From contig NZ_VXKH01000001.1 of assembly GCF_008693065.1 (NCBI RefSeq), positions 62,001-126,000 of the forward strand: 64,000 nucleotides of DNA, in the 5' to 3' direction. The DNA is from Corynebacterium tuscaniense. Lineage in GTDB: Bacteria > Actinomycetota > Actinomycetes > Mycobacteriales > Mycobacteriaceae. Positions 17,101 through 29,440 of the stretch are shown one piece after another; position 1 is the stretch's first letter; every line of letters starts with the position of its first letter. The position numbers and the translations under genes were made by a program. The notes beneath the pieces are model-generated. The model made no database searches. It worked only from the letters and a program-made list of their open reading frames with translations, and had not been told where the DNA came from.

Positions 17101-19268
17101 GATGCGTCCTCCTCGAAGAGCGGCGGCTCAATCTGACGCAGAACAATCGTGGAACGTGCCGGAACATTCTTCGTTCCCCGCGCCTCAATCTCCTCCGTTT
17201 CCGCTGGGTAACCCAACGGTTCAGTGGTGTCAATGAGTACTTCCCACTTGGTACCGAGATTCTTCGGCGGCAGTGTGAATTCGATGTCTTCGTGGAAGGC
17301 ATTGAACATGAGCAAGAACGAATCATCAGTGACACGCTGGCCACGCTGATCCGGCTCGACGATCTGGTTGCCGTTGAGGTATACCTGCAGGGCCTTGCCA
17401 AAAGCGAAGTCCCAATCGCCTTGCGTCATCAGCTCACCATCCGGGACCAGCCATGCGATGTCGCGGTCTCGAACGTCGGTGCCCAACGGGCCACCGGCGA
17501 GGAACTGGCGCCGACGGAAAACCGGGTGGTTCTTCCGGATCGCGATGAGGCGGCGGGTGAAGTCATGCAGATTCTCTGCAGCGTCTAGGTGCTCCCAATT
17601 CATCCAGGCAATCTCATTGTCCTGGCAGTACACGTTATTGTTACCGCTTTGCGTGCGCGCTAACTCATCACCGTGGGAGATCATCGGGGTGCCCTGGGAT
17701 AGCAGCAGGGTGGTGAGGAAATTGCGGCGCTGACGTGCACGCAACGCAAGGATCTCCGGATCATCCGTGGGACCTTCAACACCGCAGTTCCACGAACGGT
17801 TGTGGTTTTCCCCGTCCCGGCTGTCTTCCTGGTTTTCCTCATTGTGTTTTTGGTTGTAACTCACCAGGTCATTGAGTGTGAAGCCGTCATGGGCTGTGAT
17901 GAAGTTAATAGATGCGGTGGGGCGGCGACCATTGTGGTTATACAGGTCCGACGAACCCGTCAGGCGTGAAGCGAACTCGCCGAGCGTTGACGGCTCACCA
18001 CGCCAGAAATCCCGCACAGTGTCGCGGTATTTTCCATTCCATTCGCTCCACAACGGTGGGAAATTACCCACCTGATAGCCACCTTCGCCGACGTCCCAGG
18101 GCTCAGCAATGAGCTTGACCTGAGAGACGACGGGGTCCTGCTGAACCAGATCGAAGAACGTTGCCAAACGGTCCACATCCGAAAACTCGCGGGCCAGGGT
18201 GGACGCAAGATCGAAGCGGAAACCGTCCACACGCATCTCCGTGACCCAGTATCGCAGGGAATCCATAATGAGCTGCAGCGAGTGTGGGTCGCGGACATTC
18301 AGGGAGTTACCGGTTCCCGTGTAGTCCATGTAGTGGAGTTTGTTGTCATCTACGAGCCGGTAGTACGCCTCATTGTCAATGCCACGGAAGGCGATCGTGG
18401 GGCCCAAGTGGTTGCCTTCAGCGGTGTGGTTGTACACCACATCAAGGATGACCTCCATGCCTGCCTCGTGGTAGGCGCGCACCATTCCCTTGAATTCTGC
18501 TACCGCATCTCCCGGGTTCTCGCCCGCGGCGTAATCCTTGTGCGGGGCAAAGAAACCGAAAGTGTTGTAGCCCCAGTAATTACGTAGACCCAGTTCGCGC
18601 AGGCGGTCATCCTGCAGGAATTGGTGTACCGGCATGAGCTCAACAGATGTGATGCCCAGATCCTTCAAGTAGGAAATGACACTGGGGTGTGCGAGACCGG
18701 CATAGGTGCCACGCAGATTTTCAGGCACATCTGGGTGGAGCTGCGTCATGCCTTTCACATGCGTTTCATAAATGACCATGTCATTGTCAGGGATACGTGG
18801 CGCACGGTCATCGCCCCAATCAAAGAATGGATTGACCACAACGGACAGCATGGTGTGGCCGAGTGAATCCTCTTCATTCCGGCCCGAACCTGGTGGCTCC
18901 GCGGAAATGTCATAGGAGAATAGGGACGAGTGCCCATCAAACTCGCCATCAAAGGCGCGGGCGTACGGGTCAACCAACAATTTGGATGGATCACACCGTT
19001 TGCCACTGTTCGGATCCCACGGGCCATGAACCCGGTAGCCATAGCGCTGGCCTGGTAAAACACCGGGCAGGTAGGCGTGCCAGACGTGGTTGTCCACTTC
19101 CGCGAGAGGAATCCTCTCCTCATTTCCGTCCGGGTCAATCAAACAGAGCTCGACCTTGTCCGCCACATTAGAAAAAATGGCGAAGTTGGTGCCCGCACCG
19201 TCATAGGTGGATCCCAGGGGATAGGCCGATCCAGGCCATACCTGGCTGTGCTCACGAGGGGTTGTCAT
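17097..19268 (-). CDS. glgX: Glycogen debranching enzyme GlgX
   Basis: 723 residues from the ATG at 19268; the frame stays open further upstream, but that extension runs through the TetR gene and does not resemble the family. GH13 isoamylase type with an N-terminal CBM48 (YPLGSTYDGAGTNFAIFS). Catalytic regions: EVILDVVYNHTAEGN, VDGFRFDLAS (Asp), VKLIAEPWDVG (Glu) and NFITAHDGFTL. It hydrolyses alpha-1,6 branches left by GlgP, releasing short maltodextrins that can feed TreY. It overlaps the upstream TetR gene by 17 nt and the downstream exonuclease by 4 nt, so the three form one operon. Confidence 0.95.
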   Translation of the reverse strand: MTTPREHSQVWPGSAYPLGSTYDGAGTNFAIFSNVADKVELCLIDPDGNEERIPLAEVDNHVWHAYLPGVLPGQRYGYRVHGPWDPNSGKRCDPSKLLVDPYARAFDGEFDGHSSLFSYDISAEPPGSGRNEEDSLGHTMLSVVVNPFFDWGDDRAPRIPDNDMVIYETHVKGMTQLHPDVPENLRGTYAGLAHPSVISYLKDLGITSVELMPVHQFLQDDRLRELGLRNYWGYNTFGFFAPHKDYAAGENPGDAVAEFKGMVRAYHEAGMEVILDVVYNHTAEGNHLGPTIAFRGIDNEAYYRLVDDNKLHYMDYTGTGNSLNVRDPHSLQLIMDSLRYWVTEMRVDGFRFDLASTLAREFSDVDRLATFFDLVQQDPVVSQVKLIAEPWDVGEGGYQVGNFPPLWSEWNGKYRDTVRDFWRGEPSTLGEFASRLTGSSDLYNHNGRRPTASINFITAHDGFTLNDLVSYNQKHNEENQEDSRDGENHNRSWNCGVEGPTDDPEILALRARQRRNFLTTLLLSQGTPMISHGDELARTQSGNNNVYCQDNEIAWMNWEHLDAAENLHDFTRRLIAIRKNHPVFRRRQFLAGGPLGTDVRDRDIAWLVPDGELMTQGDWDFAFGKALQVYLNGNQIVEPDQRGQRVTDDSFLLMFNAFHEDIEFTLPPKNLGTKWEVLIDTTEPLGYPAETEEIEARGTKNVPARSTIVLRQIEPPLFEEDAS

Positions 19269-19809
19269 GAGATTCGATGTTAACCGAATCCGGTTCGTGC
19301 CTAAGACCCAGGAGGAGAAGATCCACCGCAGTGTCCACTGATCCGCCGCGTGGCGTGCCCGGAGTGCGGGTGACATCCTGCAGCTGAGTGCCCGACTGAT
19401 AAATGTTGGCCGCCCCCAATGTGAGGAAAAGGAGAGCCTCGGCGGCAGCATCAGCACGCGGATCAGAATGGGGGAGAGTATCCCGCAGATCACTGACTAG
19501 GGAAGCAAAGAGTGGGGAATGTGGTTGAGACACAGCGGCCGTAACGACATCCGCGCCGTCCCGGTGGGATAAGAGCGCACTGCGAATCTGCGCGCACATT
19601 TCCCGTGGGTCAGATTGCTTCTGCACTGGAGCGAGTATGAGTTCCGCCATCGCACTGACCAGGGCTTGTTTGTTTTCAACGTGCCAGTACAAAGCGCCGG
19701 GAGCCACCCCAAGATGCCCGGCGACGCGCCGCATAGACACGTCGGCGAGGCCGTATTCATCCAAGATCCCCACCGCCGCTTTGGCAATGAGATCCCGCGA
19801 CAGTTGCAT
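19252..19809 (-). CDS. TetR-family transcriptional regulator
   Basis: 185 residues. The N-terminal TetR helix-turn-helix is clear: LIAKAAVGILDEYGLADVS, then MRRVAGHLGVAPGALYWHVENK (about 25-46, the recognition helix ending ALYWHV, the classic TetR wording). The C-terminal ligand domain is not assignable. It is the first gene of the operon with glgX and the exonuclease and is likely autoregulated, but I see no clear operator palindrome in the 177-bp gap upstream. A TATGGT hexamer lies 8 nt before the ATG. Confidence 0.9.
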   Translation of the reverse strand: MQLSRDLIAKAAVGILDEYGLADVSMRRVAGHLGVAPGALYWHVENKQALVSAMAELILAPVQKQSDPREMCAQIRSALLSHRDGADVVTAAVSQPHSPLFASLVSDLRDTLPHSDPRADAAAEALLFLTLGAANIYQSGTQLQDVTRTPGTPRGGSVDTAVDLLLLGLRHEPDSVNIESHDNPS

Positions 19810-19817
19810 AACAGCTG

Positions 19818-19823
19818 ACCATA
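19818..19823 (-). promoter_or_regulatory. -10 hexamer TATGGT of the TetR-glgX operon
   Basis: Reads TATGGT on the minus strand, ending 8 nt before the TetR gene's ATG, without a Shine-Dalgarno between. The rest of 19824-19986 shows nothing recognisable apart from the ribosome site of the lipoprotein gene. Confidence 0.45.
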
Positions 19824-19986
19824 CACGCCACCTGTGGCTGGGTTTTCACAGCTTTCTCACGGCAAGTTCATTGGGCAGGCATTGAACCACCTGTAAAAAG
19901 GGTTGCTAAGATTCGCTGTGCACTGAAAGCTACACAAAGCAACAATCTCGCGCTTCCGATTGCGAGTTGTGAGGAGAAACTTTTTC

Positions 19987-20646
19987 ATGACGATGACCAT
20001 CACCTCGAAGAAGACTGTCGCAGCTGCTTGCCTCGCCGCCCCGTTGGCATTGAGCGCTTGCGGTTCCGGGGACGAAGCTTCGAACGTTGTATCCGAGATG
20101 GCTACTGTGACCAATGTTGTCACTGCTGGTTCGGAGGCTGACGAAGAAAAGAAGCCGGAAGAAGAAAAGAAACCGGGGGATGAGCAGAATCCGGATGAGG
20201 CAGGTGTGGCCAACCCATTCGAAAACGGCAATCTTCCAACCATTGAGGTCAAGCCGGTGGAGGGTGGCCATCCGGCGAGCCAGGAAGACATCAACGCGAT
20301 GACCGAGACCATGAACCGGATCTACAACCCGGCGGACGTTGTCTCCTGGTCCCGCGTGATCATGAACAACTCCTGCAAGGCAGTGGTGGACAAGACCAAC
20401 CAGGAGCTCGCTGCGCAAGGCACCAGCCTGGATCAGACTGAGCGTGAGATGCGCCAGGCCGTGGACGCAGCGCGTCTTGCCGGTCAGCCGATTCCACCGG
20501 TGCCAGACACGAGCGCGTCCCTCACGGATGTGCGCGTCAACGGTGACACCGCGTCCGCAACGGTGACGGTGACCACCAACGGCCAGGCCGAATCTGGTGT
20601 TCAGCGCTTTGCACGTGAAAACGGCCAGTGGAAGGTCTGCAACTAG
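19987..20646 (+). CDS. Lipoprotein, unknown function
   Basis: 219 residues from the ATG at 19987, with GAGGAG (19971-19976) 10 nt upstream; an in-frame TTG at 19960 lacks such support. The signal peptide ends in the lipobox LSAC (cysteine about residue 25). An acidic, low-complexity linker rich in Glu, Lys and Pro (about 45-75) follows. The C-terminal domain (about 100-219) ends in a beta-rich VRVNGDTASATVTVTTNG segment and [12 protein letters not shown], the pattern of NTF2/DUF4878-like extracytoplasmic domains in actinobacteria. Ligand and partner unknown. The next gene starts inside its last codons. Confidence 0.75.
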   Translation: MTMTITSKKTVAAACLAAPLALSACGSGDEASNVVSEMATVTNVVTAGSEADEEKKPEEEKKPGDEQNPDEAGVANPFENGNLPTIEVKPVEGGHPASQEDINAMTETMNRIYNPADVVSWSRVIMNNSCKAVVDKTNQELAAQGTSLDQTEREMRQAVDAARLAGQPIPPVPDTSASLTDVRVNGDTASATVTVTTNGQAESGVQRFARENGQWKVCN

Positions 20647-21065
20647 GACGTTGGGCCGCCGGCACCATCTTCATTTCGGGTGTGTTCGGAGCAGTGGCAG
20701 GCGCAGTGTGGGGGATATTGCGTCCCTCTTATGTGCTCGTAGATGAAGGTGGACATCCGGCGGTCGACGTTCTTGCAAGCCCTGACAACGTGGAGTTCGG
20801 CTCCTTTGCTGGGTTTGTTGTCCTCACCGGTGTTCTAGGCATCATCATTGGTGCCTTGCCGGGGGTGAAAACTGCATGGCGAATGCTCTTTGTGGCTGCG
20901 GTCAGTCTATTTGGCGCTTGGACTTTTCTTGTCGTCGGAACTGTGATGGCGGCTGAGGGGGTTCCGATTCTGCAGCCGGGTGTTGGTTGGTTTGTTGCAC
21001 CGTTGTGCGCGGCGTTGAGTTACTGGATAGGTATGGTCGCGAGTCTGGGGAGAAACCCGATCTAA
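20628..21065 (+). CDS. DUF2567-like membrane protein
   Basis: 145 residues with four hydrophobic segments: about 9-30, 58-80, 83-107 and 117-138. The loop [29 protein letters not shown] between helices 1 and 2, given here by its parts VDEGGHP and [11 protein letters not shown], resembles actinobacterial DUF2567 proteins. The GTG at 20628 lies within the lipoprotein gene (19-nt overlap), which suggests coupling. A later start is possible because no strong ribosome site decides it. Its stop is 13 nt before hisD, so it could be read into the his cluster. Function unknown. Confidence 0.65.
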   Translation: MEGLQLGRWAAGTIFISGVFGAVAGAVWGILRPSYVLVDEGGHPAVDVLASPDNVEFGSFAGFVVLTGVLGIIIGALPGVKTAWRMLFVAAVSLFGAWTFLVVGTVMAAEGVPILQPGVGWFVAPLCAALSYWIGMVASLGRNPI

Positions 21066-21078
21066 TAGGATGGTTGGC

Positions 21079-24074
<2,996 letters not shown>

Positions 24075-24075
<1 letters not shown>

Positions 24076-24251
24076 TGGGCGTTCTTGGCGGTATTTCCGT
24101 ATGGATGCTGTTCATTGCAGCGGGTTTGTTAGCGGGCGGGACGTGGTCCTTTTACCGGCAAGATTTGAAAGTCCCGTCGATTGTCATGGGTATCCTTGCG
24201 GCGCTCGCACTGGCTGGAGCACTGATTGTGCTCTTTGGGGCGATGCCCTAG
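24075..24251 (+). CDS. 58-residue two-helix membrane protein between hisB and the MFS gene
   Basis: A short frame from GTG at 24075 to TAG at 24249-24251. The GTG shares one base with the hisB stop (TAGTG), and its stop directly abuts the ATG of the MFS transporter, so it is locked into the operon at both ends. The product starts MGVLGGISVWMLFIAAGLLA (helix 1), has a short polar loop with FYRQDLKVPS, and a second helix MGILAALALAGALIVLFG. No family recognised. The tight spacing argues that it is a real gene and perhaps an accessory to the adjacent transporter. Confidence 0.72.
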
Positions 24252-25436
24252 ATGACTGATAAAAATGTGACATCAGTGTGGTCAGCGCCGGGATATATCC
24301 CGGCGCTTATCGCTGTTGCTGCTGCTTTCGGTTCGTGGGCGATGCTGTTGCCGGTCATTCCGGTGGCGGTGTTGGATTCTTCTGGGTCGCCAGCGTTAGC
24401 TGGCGGATCCACTGGTGTGTTCATGGTTGCCACTGTGGTCACCCAACTGTTCATGCCACGGGTGTTGCGCCGCTTCACGTACCGTTCCGTGATCGTGGTG
24501 TCCGCAGTCTTGTTGGGCGTGCCGGCGCTGTTGTTGTCCGTGAGCATGTCGCCGGCAATAGTCTTTTTCGTGTCGATCATTCGCGGCATGGGCTTCGGTG
24601 CGATGACGGTGTCTGAGGCGGCGATTATCCCGGAGCTTGTGCCACGGAAGTTACTGGGCAAAGCCACCGGTATCTTCGGCGCATCAGGTGGGCTGGCACA
24701 GATGATCACACTTCCTGTGGGCCTGGCAGTGGCAGAACGGTTTGGGTACTTCCCGGTGTGGATTCTGGCGCTGTTGGTTGCGGCGGTGGGCGCGGCTGCC
24801 TGTTTCAGAATTCCAGCGCTTAAGGGCGCACCAGCTGAGCCCAAGATACGTGGTGCTGCGCCGGGCTGGATTGTATTGGTGCTGCCGGCGTTGGCTCTGG
24901 TGCTCATGTCGGGCGCGTACAGCCTCATTTCTAATTTCCTGCCGGCTGCGATCCGGGAATCGGGGGTTGCGGAAACAGCTGCTTTGGGTGGCATTGTGCT
25001 GGCGGTGGTGAACCTGGCGGTGATGTTTGCCCGTTTGGCGTCTGGCGCCATCGCGGACCGTCGTGGTGCGCCGGGCGCGCTGATGATCCCGGCGCACCTG
25101 TTTGGTGCGGCCGGTATGGCTGGGTTCGCGTGGTGTCTCCATGCAGACAGTGCGCCCGCATGGATTATCGCGACTGCGTTTATGTACGGCATTGGTTTTG
25201 GGTTGGTGCAAAACGAGTCCTTGCTCTCCCTGTATTACCGTTGCCCCCCATCACAGATGAGCCTGGCATCAACTGTGTGGAACATCTCCTTTGACGGTGG
25301 GCAAGCAGCCGGGTCGTTCCTCTTCGGCTTCCTCATCGTGGGTATTGGCGCGCCCTGGTCATTCGCAGTTGGTGCGGTGATCCTACTGCTCGGCTTGATT
25401 GGGGCCCTCACGGACTTCGCGCGCAGCCCCAACTAA
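24252..25436 (+). CDS. Major facilitator superfamily transporter
   Basis: 394 residues with about 12 hydrophobic segments. An MFS motif-A-like loop lies in the second half ([19 protein letters not shown]), and the N-half has [17 protein letters not shown]. It resembles drug or metabolite efflux permeases, but the substrate cannot be read from sequence. It sits inside the histidine cluster, after the 58-residue membrane protein and before hisH. Export of a histidine-pathway compound is only a positional guess. Its stop codon TAA forms part of the hisH -10 hexamer. Confidence 0.88.
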   Translation: MTDKNVTSVWSAPGYIPALIAVAAAFGSWAMLLPVIPVAVLDSSGSPALAGGSTGVFMVATVVTQLFMPRVLRRFTYRSVIVVSAVLLGVPALLLSVSMSPAIVFFVSIIRGMGFGAMTVSEAAIIPELVPRKLLGKATGIFGASGGLAQMITLPVGLAVAERFGYFPVWILALLVAAVGAAACFRIPALKGAPAEPKIRGAAPGWIVLVLPALALVLMSGAYSLISNFLPAAIRESGVAETAALGGIVLAVVNLAVMFARLASGAIADRRGAPGALMIPAHLFGAAGMAGFAWCLHADSAPAWIIATAFMYGIGFGLVQNESLLSLYYRCPPSQMSLASTVWNISFDGGQAAGSFLFGFLIVGIGAPWSFAVGAVILLLGLIGALTDFARSPN

Positions 25437-25439
25437 CAT
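25434..25439 (+). promoter_or_regulatory. -10 hexamer TAACAT of hisH (leaderless start)
   Basis: TAACAT begins on the MFS stop codon and ends 7 nt before the hisH ATG. The hisH-hisA part can therefore be transcribed separately from hisDCB. Confidence 0.55.
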
Positions 25440-25446
25440 CACGTTT

Positions 25447-26085
25447 ATGAGTTCAGTCGTGGCGCTGCTTGATTACGGCGCAGGTAACCTCCGTTCCGCT
25501 CAGCGTGCTTTGGAGCACGTCGGTGGTGATGTTGTTGTCACCCGCGACCCGATGGTGGCGGTGGAAGCTGACGGCTTAGTTGTCCCCGGTGTAGGCGCTT
25601 TTGATGCGTGCATGCGCGGATTACGTGAGGTGGCAGGCCCCCGCATCATTGGTCAACGTTTGGCTGGTGACCGCCCGGTGTTGGGGATCTGCGTGGGGCT
25701 GCAGGTCATGTTTGATCGTGGAGTGGAACACGGCATTGATACGGAGGGGTGTGGGCAGTGGCCGGGGGTCGTGGAAAAGCTTGATGCCCCTGTTCTCCCG
25801 CACATGGGTTGGAACACTGTAGACATCGCCTCTGAATCGCAGATGTTTGCGGGGCTGGATGGAGAAACGCGCTTTTATTTCGTCCACTCTTACGGCGTGC
25901 AACACTGGGAGATGGAAGAGGACGAGTTCATCGCAGCGCCGAAAGTATCCTGGTCGCAGCACGGCAACTCCCGTTTTGTCGCAGCCGTAGAAAATGGGCC
26001 CTTGTGGGCAACACAATTCCACCCGGAAAAATCGAGCGACGCAGGCCTGCAGCTACTGAAGAACTGGGTCGATTCACTCAGGTAG
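25447..26085 (+). CDS. hisH: Imidazole glycerol phosphate synthase, glutaminase subunit
   Basis: 212 residues from the ATG at 25447; the frame is open upstream, but that part reads through the MFS gene. Class I glutamine amidotransferase: [14 protein letters not shown] at the N-terminus, nucleophile Cys in [12 protein letters not shown] (about 80), and the His/Glu pair in [13 protein letters not shown] (about 190-195). It makes ammonia from glutamine and channels it to HisF, which is encoded 1.6 kb downstream rather than next to it. Confidence 0.96.
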   Translation: MSSVVALLDYGAGNLRSAQRALEHVGGDVVVTRDPMVAVEADGLVVPGVGAFDACMRGLREVAGPRIIGQRLAGDRPVLGICVGLQVMFDRGVEHGIDTEGCGQWPGVVEKLDAPVLPHMGWNTVDIASESQMFAGLDGETRFYFVHSYGVQHWEMEEDEFIAAPKVSWSQHGNSRFVAAVENGPLWATQFHPEKSSDAGLQLLKNWVDSLR

Positions 26086-26096
26086 ACCAGACCCCA

Positions 26097-26102
26097 TAGA
26101 AT
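26097..26102 (+). promoter_or_regulatory. -10 hexamer TAGAAT of hisA (leaderless start)
   Basis: TAGAAT ends 6 nt before the hisA ATG in the 23-nt gap after hisH, with no ribosome site. Confidence 0.5.
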
Positions 26103-26108
26103 GCGGAT

Positions 26109-26858
26109 ATGGAAAACTCTGGTTTGTTCACTGTGCTTCCCGCTGTCGATGTTGTAGACGGCAAGGCTGTTCGGCTTGACCAGGGGGAAGCGGGCACAGA
26201 AAAGTCCTACGGGGAGCCGCTTGAAGCAGCACTTAAGTGGCAGGCCGACGGTGCGGAGTGGCTGCACTTCGTCGATCTGGATGCCGCCTTCGGGCGTGGA
26301 TCGAACCATGAACTCATGGCGGAGATCACCCGTGAGCTAAGCATCAACGTTGAGTTGACCGGTGGCATTCGTGATGATGACAGCCTGGCCCGTGCACTGG
26401 GTACCGGTGCGAGGCGCGTGAACATTGGTACTGCTGCGCTAGAGAATCCGGAGTGGGCCAAGGACGTCATTTCCCGCCATGGCGACGCGATTGCAATTGA
26501 TATTGCTGTGCGCGAGGAAAACGGCCAGTGGCGGACGAAGGGCCGTGGCTGGACATCTGATGGCGGTGACCTGTGGGAGGTGTTGGAGTTCTTCGACGCA
26601 GCTGGATGCTCCCGCTTCGTGGTCACCGATGTGAGCAAGGATGGCACCCTGTCCGGGCCCAACGTTGAATTGTTGCGTGATGTCTCTGCGGCAACAGATG
26701 CGGTTGTGACGGCATCGGGTGGTGTGTCCACCTTGGACGACATCGCTGAGATTGCCCGCTATGCAGACGAAGGCATTGACAGCGTCATCGTGGGTAAAGC
26801 CTTGTACGAGAACCGTTTCACCCTGCCTGAGGCTCTCCGGGCCGCAAGAGGCAAGTAG
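26109..26858 (+). CDS. hisA: ProFAR isomerase (HisA/PriA family)
   Basis: 249 residues, (beta-alpha)8 barrel. It isomerises ProFAR to PRFAR. The first catalytic Asp is in [14 protein letters not shown] (about D14) and the second in [20 protein letters not shown] (about D137). Phosphate loops are [11 protein letters not shown] and [12 protein letters not shown]. In many actinobacteria this enzyme (PriA) also replaces TrpF; corynebacteria with a whole-pathway trp operon carry the narrower HisA version, so dual activity should not be assumed. It is followed 7 nt later by the IMPase-like gene. Confidence 0.95.
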   Translation: MENSGLFTVLPAVDVVDGKAVRLDQGEAGTEKSYGEPLEAALKWQADGAEWLHFVDLDAAFGRGSNHELMAEITRELSINVELTGGIRDDDSLARALGTGARRVNIGTAALENPEWAKDVISRHGDAIAIDIAVREENGQWRTKGRGWTSDGGDLWEVLEFFDAAGCSRFVVTDVSKDGTLSGPNVELLRDVSAATDAVVTASGGVSTLDDIAEIARYADEGIDSVIVGKALYENRFTLPEALRAARGK

Positions 26859-26865
26859 GGCACCA

Positions 26866-27657
26866 ATGGCCAAAGACGAAATACGCGAGTACCTTCGCAT
26901 CGCTGTGGAAGCTGCCGACGAAGCCCGCCGGATGTTCGTCGACGGCCTAGGTAGCCTGCCCGCTTTGTACAAAAAGAGCGGTGATTTTGCTACGGAGATG
27001 GATCTTCACATTGAGGAGATGCTTCGTGATCAGCTGATCGCGGCCACCGGTATTCCTGTCCTGGGGGAGGAAGAAGGCGGTGTCCTGCGCAATGACGCGA
27101 GCTGGGTTGTTGATCCCATCGATGGCACTGCGAACTACGCATCAGGCAACCCCAGCTGTGCGATTCTCATCTCCCTCGTGGTGGACAAACAGCCGGTGGT
27201 CGCTGTCACCGATATTCCGCTGTTGAACATGCGGTTGACTGCACATCACGGCTCTGGAGTACACCTCAACGGGGAGCTGTTGCCGCCCGTGAACATGGCG
27301 GCGCACGTATCCAACCAAGTGGGCGTTGGGGCCGTGGGGTCCGATGAGGGAAGCAGGATCCCCCCGGATAGTCGCTTGCGGTTGATCAAGGCGTTGGAGT
27401 ACGCGAATATGCGCCCGCGTATTAGCGGCTCTGTGGGTATTGACCTCGCGTTTGTTGCCCAGGGTGTGTATGAAGCTGCCGTGAGTTTCTCACCGCACCC
27501 GTGGGATAATGCCGCGGGAGTGCTGCTTGCGCGTAGTGCCGGAGCGGTGGTCACGGATATTGACGGCAATGAGTGGGAGCTCGGCTCTTTGGGCGTCATC
27601 GCAGGGTCTCCGGATGTTCATGAATCCGTACTGCGTACGATTAAAAGCATTGCTTGA
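26866..27657 (+). CDS. impA: Inositol-monophosphatase family phosphatase (ImpA-like, possible histidinol phosphatase)
   Basis: 263 residues from the ATG at 26866; the upstream in-frame extension overlaps hisA and is not family-like. Metal and substrate motifs: LGEEEGG (about 65-71), WVVDPIDGTANYA (about 80-92), and HPWDNAAGVLLARSAGAVVTD (given by HPWDNAAG and GAVVTD). In Corynebacterium glutamicum a gene called impA holds this place between hisA and hisF, and histidinol-phosphate phosphatase activity in that species belongs to the same superfamily (HisN). A role in the histidine pathway is therefore plausible here, though the main HisN may lie elsewhere. Confidence 0.88.
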   Translation: MAKDEIREYLRIAVEAADEARRMFVDGLGSLPALYKKSGDFATEMDLHIEEMLRDQLIAATGIPVLGEEEGGVLRNDASWVVDPIDGTANYASGNPSCAILISLVVDKQPVVAVTDIPLLNMRLTAHHGSGVHLNGELLPPVNMAAHVSNQVGVGAVGSDEGSRIPPDSRLRLIKALEYANMRPRISGSVGIDLAFVAQGVYEAAVSFSPHPWDNAAGVLLARSAGAVVTDIDGNEWELGSLGVIAGSPDVHESVLRTIKSIA

Positions 27658-27675
27658 CGACGAGTAGGAGGCCCC

Positions 27676-28431
27676 ATGACCGTAGCCACACGAGTCATCC
27701 CATGTTTGGACGTAGACAACGGCCGAGTGGTCAAGGGAGTGAACTTTGAAAACCTGCGCGATGCAGGCGACCCAGTGGAACTAGCCAAGCTCTACGGCGA
27801 GCAAGGGGCAGATGAGCTGACTTTCCTGGACGTGAGTGCCTCGAAGGAAGGCCGGGGCACCATGCTGGATGTGGTGCGTCGTACCGCCGAGCAAGTGTTC
27901 ATTCCTTTGACCGTTGGCGGTGGGGTTCGTAGTGCGGAGGATGTCCGTGAACTGCTGCGCGCCGGTGCTGACAAGGTGTCTGTGAACACCGCTGCCATCG
28001 CACGGCCGGAGCTTCTCTCGGAGCTTTCGCGTGAATTCGGTGCCCAGTGCATCGTCTTGTCTGTGGATGCGCGTCGCGCCGGGGATGGGTTTGAAGTGAC
28101 CACGCATGGTGGTACCCGCTCGGCGGGTCTTGATGCGATTGAGTGGGCCAAGACTGGTGAGAAGCTGGGCGTGGGGGAGATCCTGCTCAACTCCATGGAC
28201 GGTGACGGCACGAAGGAAGGCTTCGACATCGAGCTGATCGAGCGCGTGCGCGAAGCGGTGTCGATTCCCATCATCGCTTCTGGCGGCGCTGGGAAGGCTG
28301 AGCATTTCCCACCGGCTGTCGAAGCAGGTGCTGATGCTGTGTTAGCTGCATCCATTTTCCACTTCGGTGAGGTATCCATTGCTGAGGTGAAGCAGAGCTT
28401 AGCTCAGGCTGGGTATGAGGTACGCCTGTGA
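27676..28431 (+). CDS. hisF: Imidazole glycerol phosphate synthase, cyclase subunit
   Basis: 251 residues, (beta-alpha)8 barrel. The ATG follows AGGAGG (27666-27671). Catalytic Asp residues are in [15 protein letters not shown] (about D11) and [11 protein letters not shown] (about D129). Phosphate-binding loops are [11 protein letters not shown] and [12 protein letters not shown]. With HisH it forms IGP and AICAR from PRFAR and glutamine. Its stop overlaps the hisI start (GTGA). Confidence 0.97.
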   Translation: MTVATRVIPCLDVDNGRVVKGVNFENLRDAGDPVELAKLYGEQGADELTFLDVSASKEGRGTMLDVVRRTAEQVFIPLTVGGGVRSAEDVRELLRAGADKVSVNTAAIARPELLSELSREFGAQCIVLSVDARRAGDGFEVTTHGGTRSAGLDAIEWAKTGEKLGVGEILLNSMDGDGTKEGFDIELIERVREAVSIPIIASGGAGKAEHFPPAVEAGADAVLAASIFHFGEVSIAEVKQSLAQAGYEVRL

Positions 28432-28781
28432 AACCTGAAGAAGCAGTCCTCGACCCCCAGGTGAAAGACCGCATCCGATTTAATGAAGCGGGATTGGTTC
28501 CCACCATTGTGCAGGCGGATTCTGGGGAAGTACTGATGATGGCCTGGATGGATGAGCGTGCTCTTGCCTACACCTTGGCCACACGCCAGGGCACATACTT
28601 TTCCCGCTCCCGTTCTGAATACTGGATTAAAGGCATGACTAGCGGAAACGTGCAAGAAGTCCTTGAAGTCAAGCTTGACTGCGATGGGGATACGCTGTTG
28701 ATGGTGGTCCGTCAGACCGGCGGCGCGTGCCATACAGGCGACCGCACGTGTTTTGATGCTGATGTGCTGTTGGAGCAGTAA
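28428..28781 (+). CDS. hisI: Phosphoribosyl-AMP cyclohydrolase
   Basis: 117 residues from a GTG overlapping the hisF stop by 4 nt. It opens the adenine ring of PR-AMP. Zinc and magnesium sites are visible: [17 protein letters not shown] (CDxDxD-type) and [12 protein letters not shown] (two Cys). It is the cyclohydrolase-only form; the HisE pyrophosphohydrolase half is absent and must be encoded elsewhere. One base is shared with the next gene. Confidence 0.96.
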   Translation: MKPEEAVLDPQVKDRIRFNEAGLVPTIVQADSGEVLMMAWMDERALAYTLATRQGTYFSRSRSEYWIKGMTSGNVQEVLEVKLDCDGDTLLMVVRQTGGACHTGDRTCFDADVLLEQ

Positions 28782-29401
28782 TGAACAAAATTGGCGCATT
28801 GTTGATGGGGCTTGGCGGGCTCGTACTTTGGCTAGCGTCCCGCATGACATGGTTGACCGCAGATTATGCCGACGACCGTACTGGTGACGGATCTGCACCG
28901 ATTAATGGCGCGGAATGGTCCACTGAAGTCACTGCAGTGGTCTTGGTGCTGCTTGCCGCAACCATCGCGGGCTTGGCACTGCGCCGCTGGGGGAGGCGCA
29001 TCGTGGGCGCAGTGGGCGCAGTCGCGGCAGCCGCTGTGACAGTCGCGCCGTTGGGTTTGTTGCTGGGCACACCAGACCCAGAACGGGTATCCGCCCTGCT
29101 GCTGTATGACATTGAAGACAATGACGCCACTATCACCTCTTGGGCTGACATCACCGCGGTGAACACCGCTGTTGTACCACCTGTGCTTGCAGTGGTGGGG
29201 GCACTCATTGCCGTTGCGGGTGGCCTGATTCTGGCTGTGCGTCCAGGGCAAGATGCTGCGACGATGAGCAAATACGAGAAGTCCTCTCAGCGTAAAGAAA
29301 AGATCGAGCAGGACCTCGAAGCAGAACCCCAATCAGGCCGAGTTTTGTGGGATGCCATCGATGCGGACATCGATCCCACGGAAGATAACCGCCACACCTG
29401 A
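28781..29401 (+). CDS. TIGR02234-type Trp-region membrane protein
   Basis: 206 residues with hydrophobic segments at about 4-22, 45-65, 70-93 and 127-148. A periplasmic segment between helices 1 and 2 carries WLTADYADD, and the cytoplasmic tail is charged. It matches the actinobacterial family found in trp operons (Trp_oprn_chp), which in mycobacteria lies between trpE and trpC. Here trpE, trpB and trpA are absent, but this protein still sits next to a trpC-like gene. Function unknown. The ATG shares its first base with the hisI stop. Confidence 0.82.
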   Translation: MNKIGALLMGLGGLVLWLASRMTWLTADYADDRTGDGSAPINGAEWSTEVTAVVLVLLAATIAGLALRRWGRRIVGAVGAVAAAAVTVAPLGLLLGTPDPERVSALLLYDIEDNDATITSWADITAVNTAVVPPVLAVVGALIAVAGGLILAVRPGQDAATMSKYEKSSQRKEKIEQDLEAEPQSGRVLWDAIDADIDPTEDNRHT

Positions 29402-29426
29402 TTTCGTTCCCACCACCACGAACGGA

Positions 29427-29432
29427 TACTCT
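29427..29432 (+). promoter_or_regulatory. -10 hexamer TACTCT before the trpC-like gene
   Basis: TACTCT ends 8 nt before the ATG at 29441 in the 39-nt gap, with no Shine-Dalgarno. Confidence 0.4.
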
Positions 29433-29440
29433 CTGAAGAC

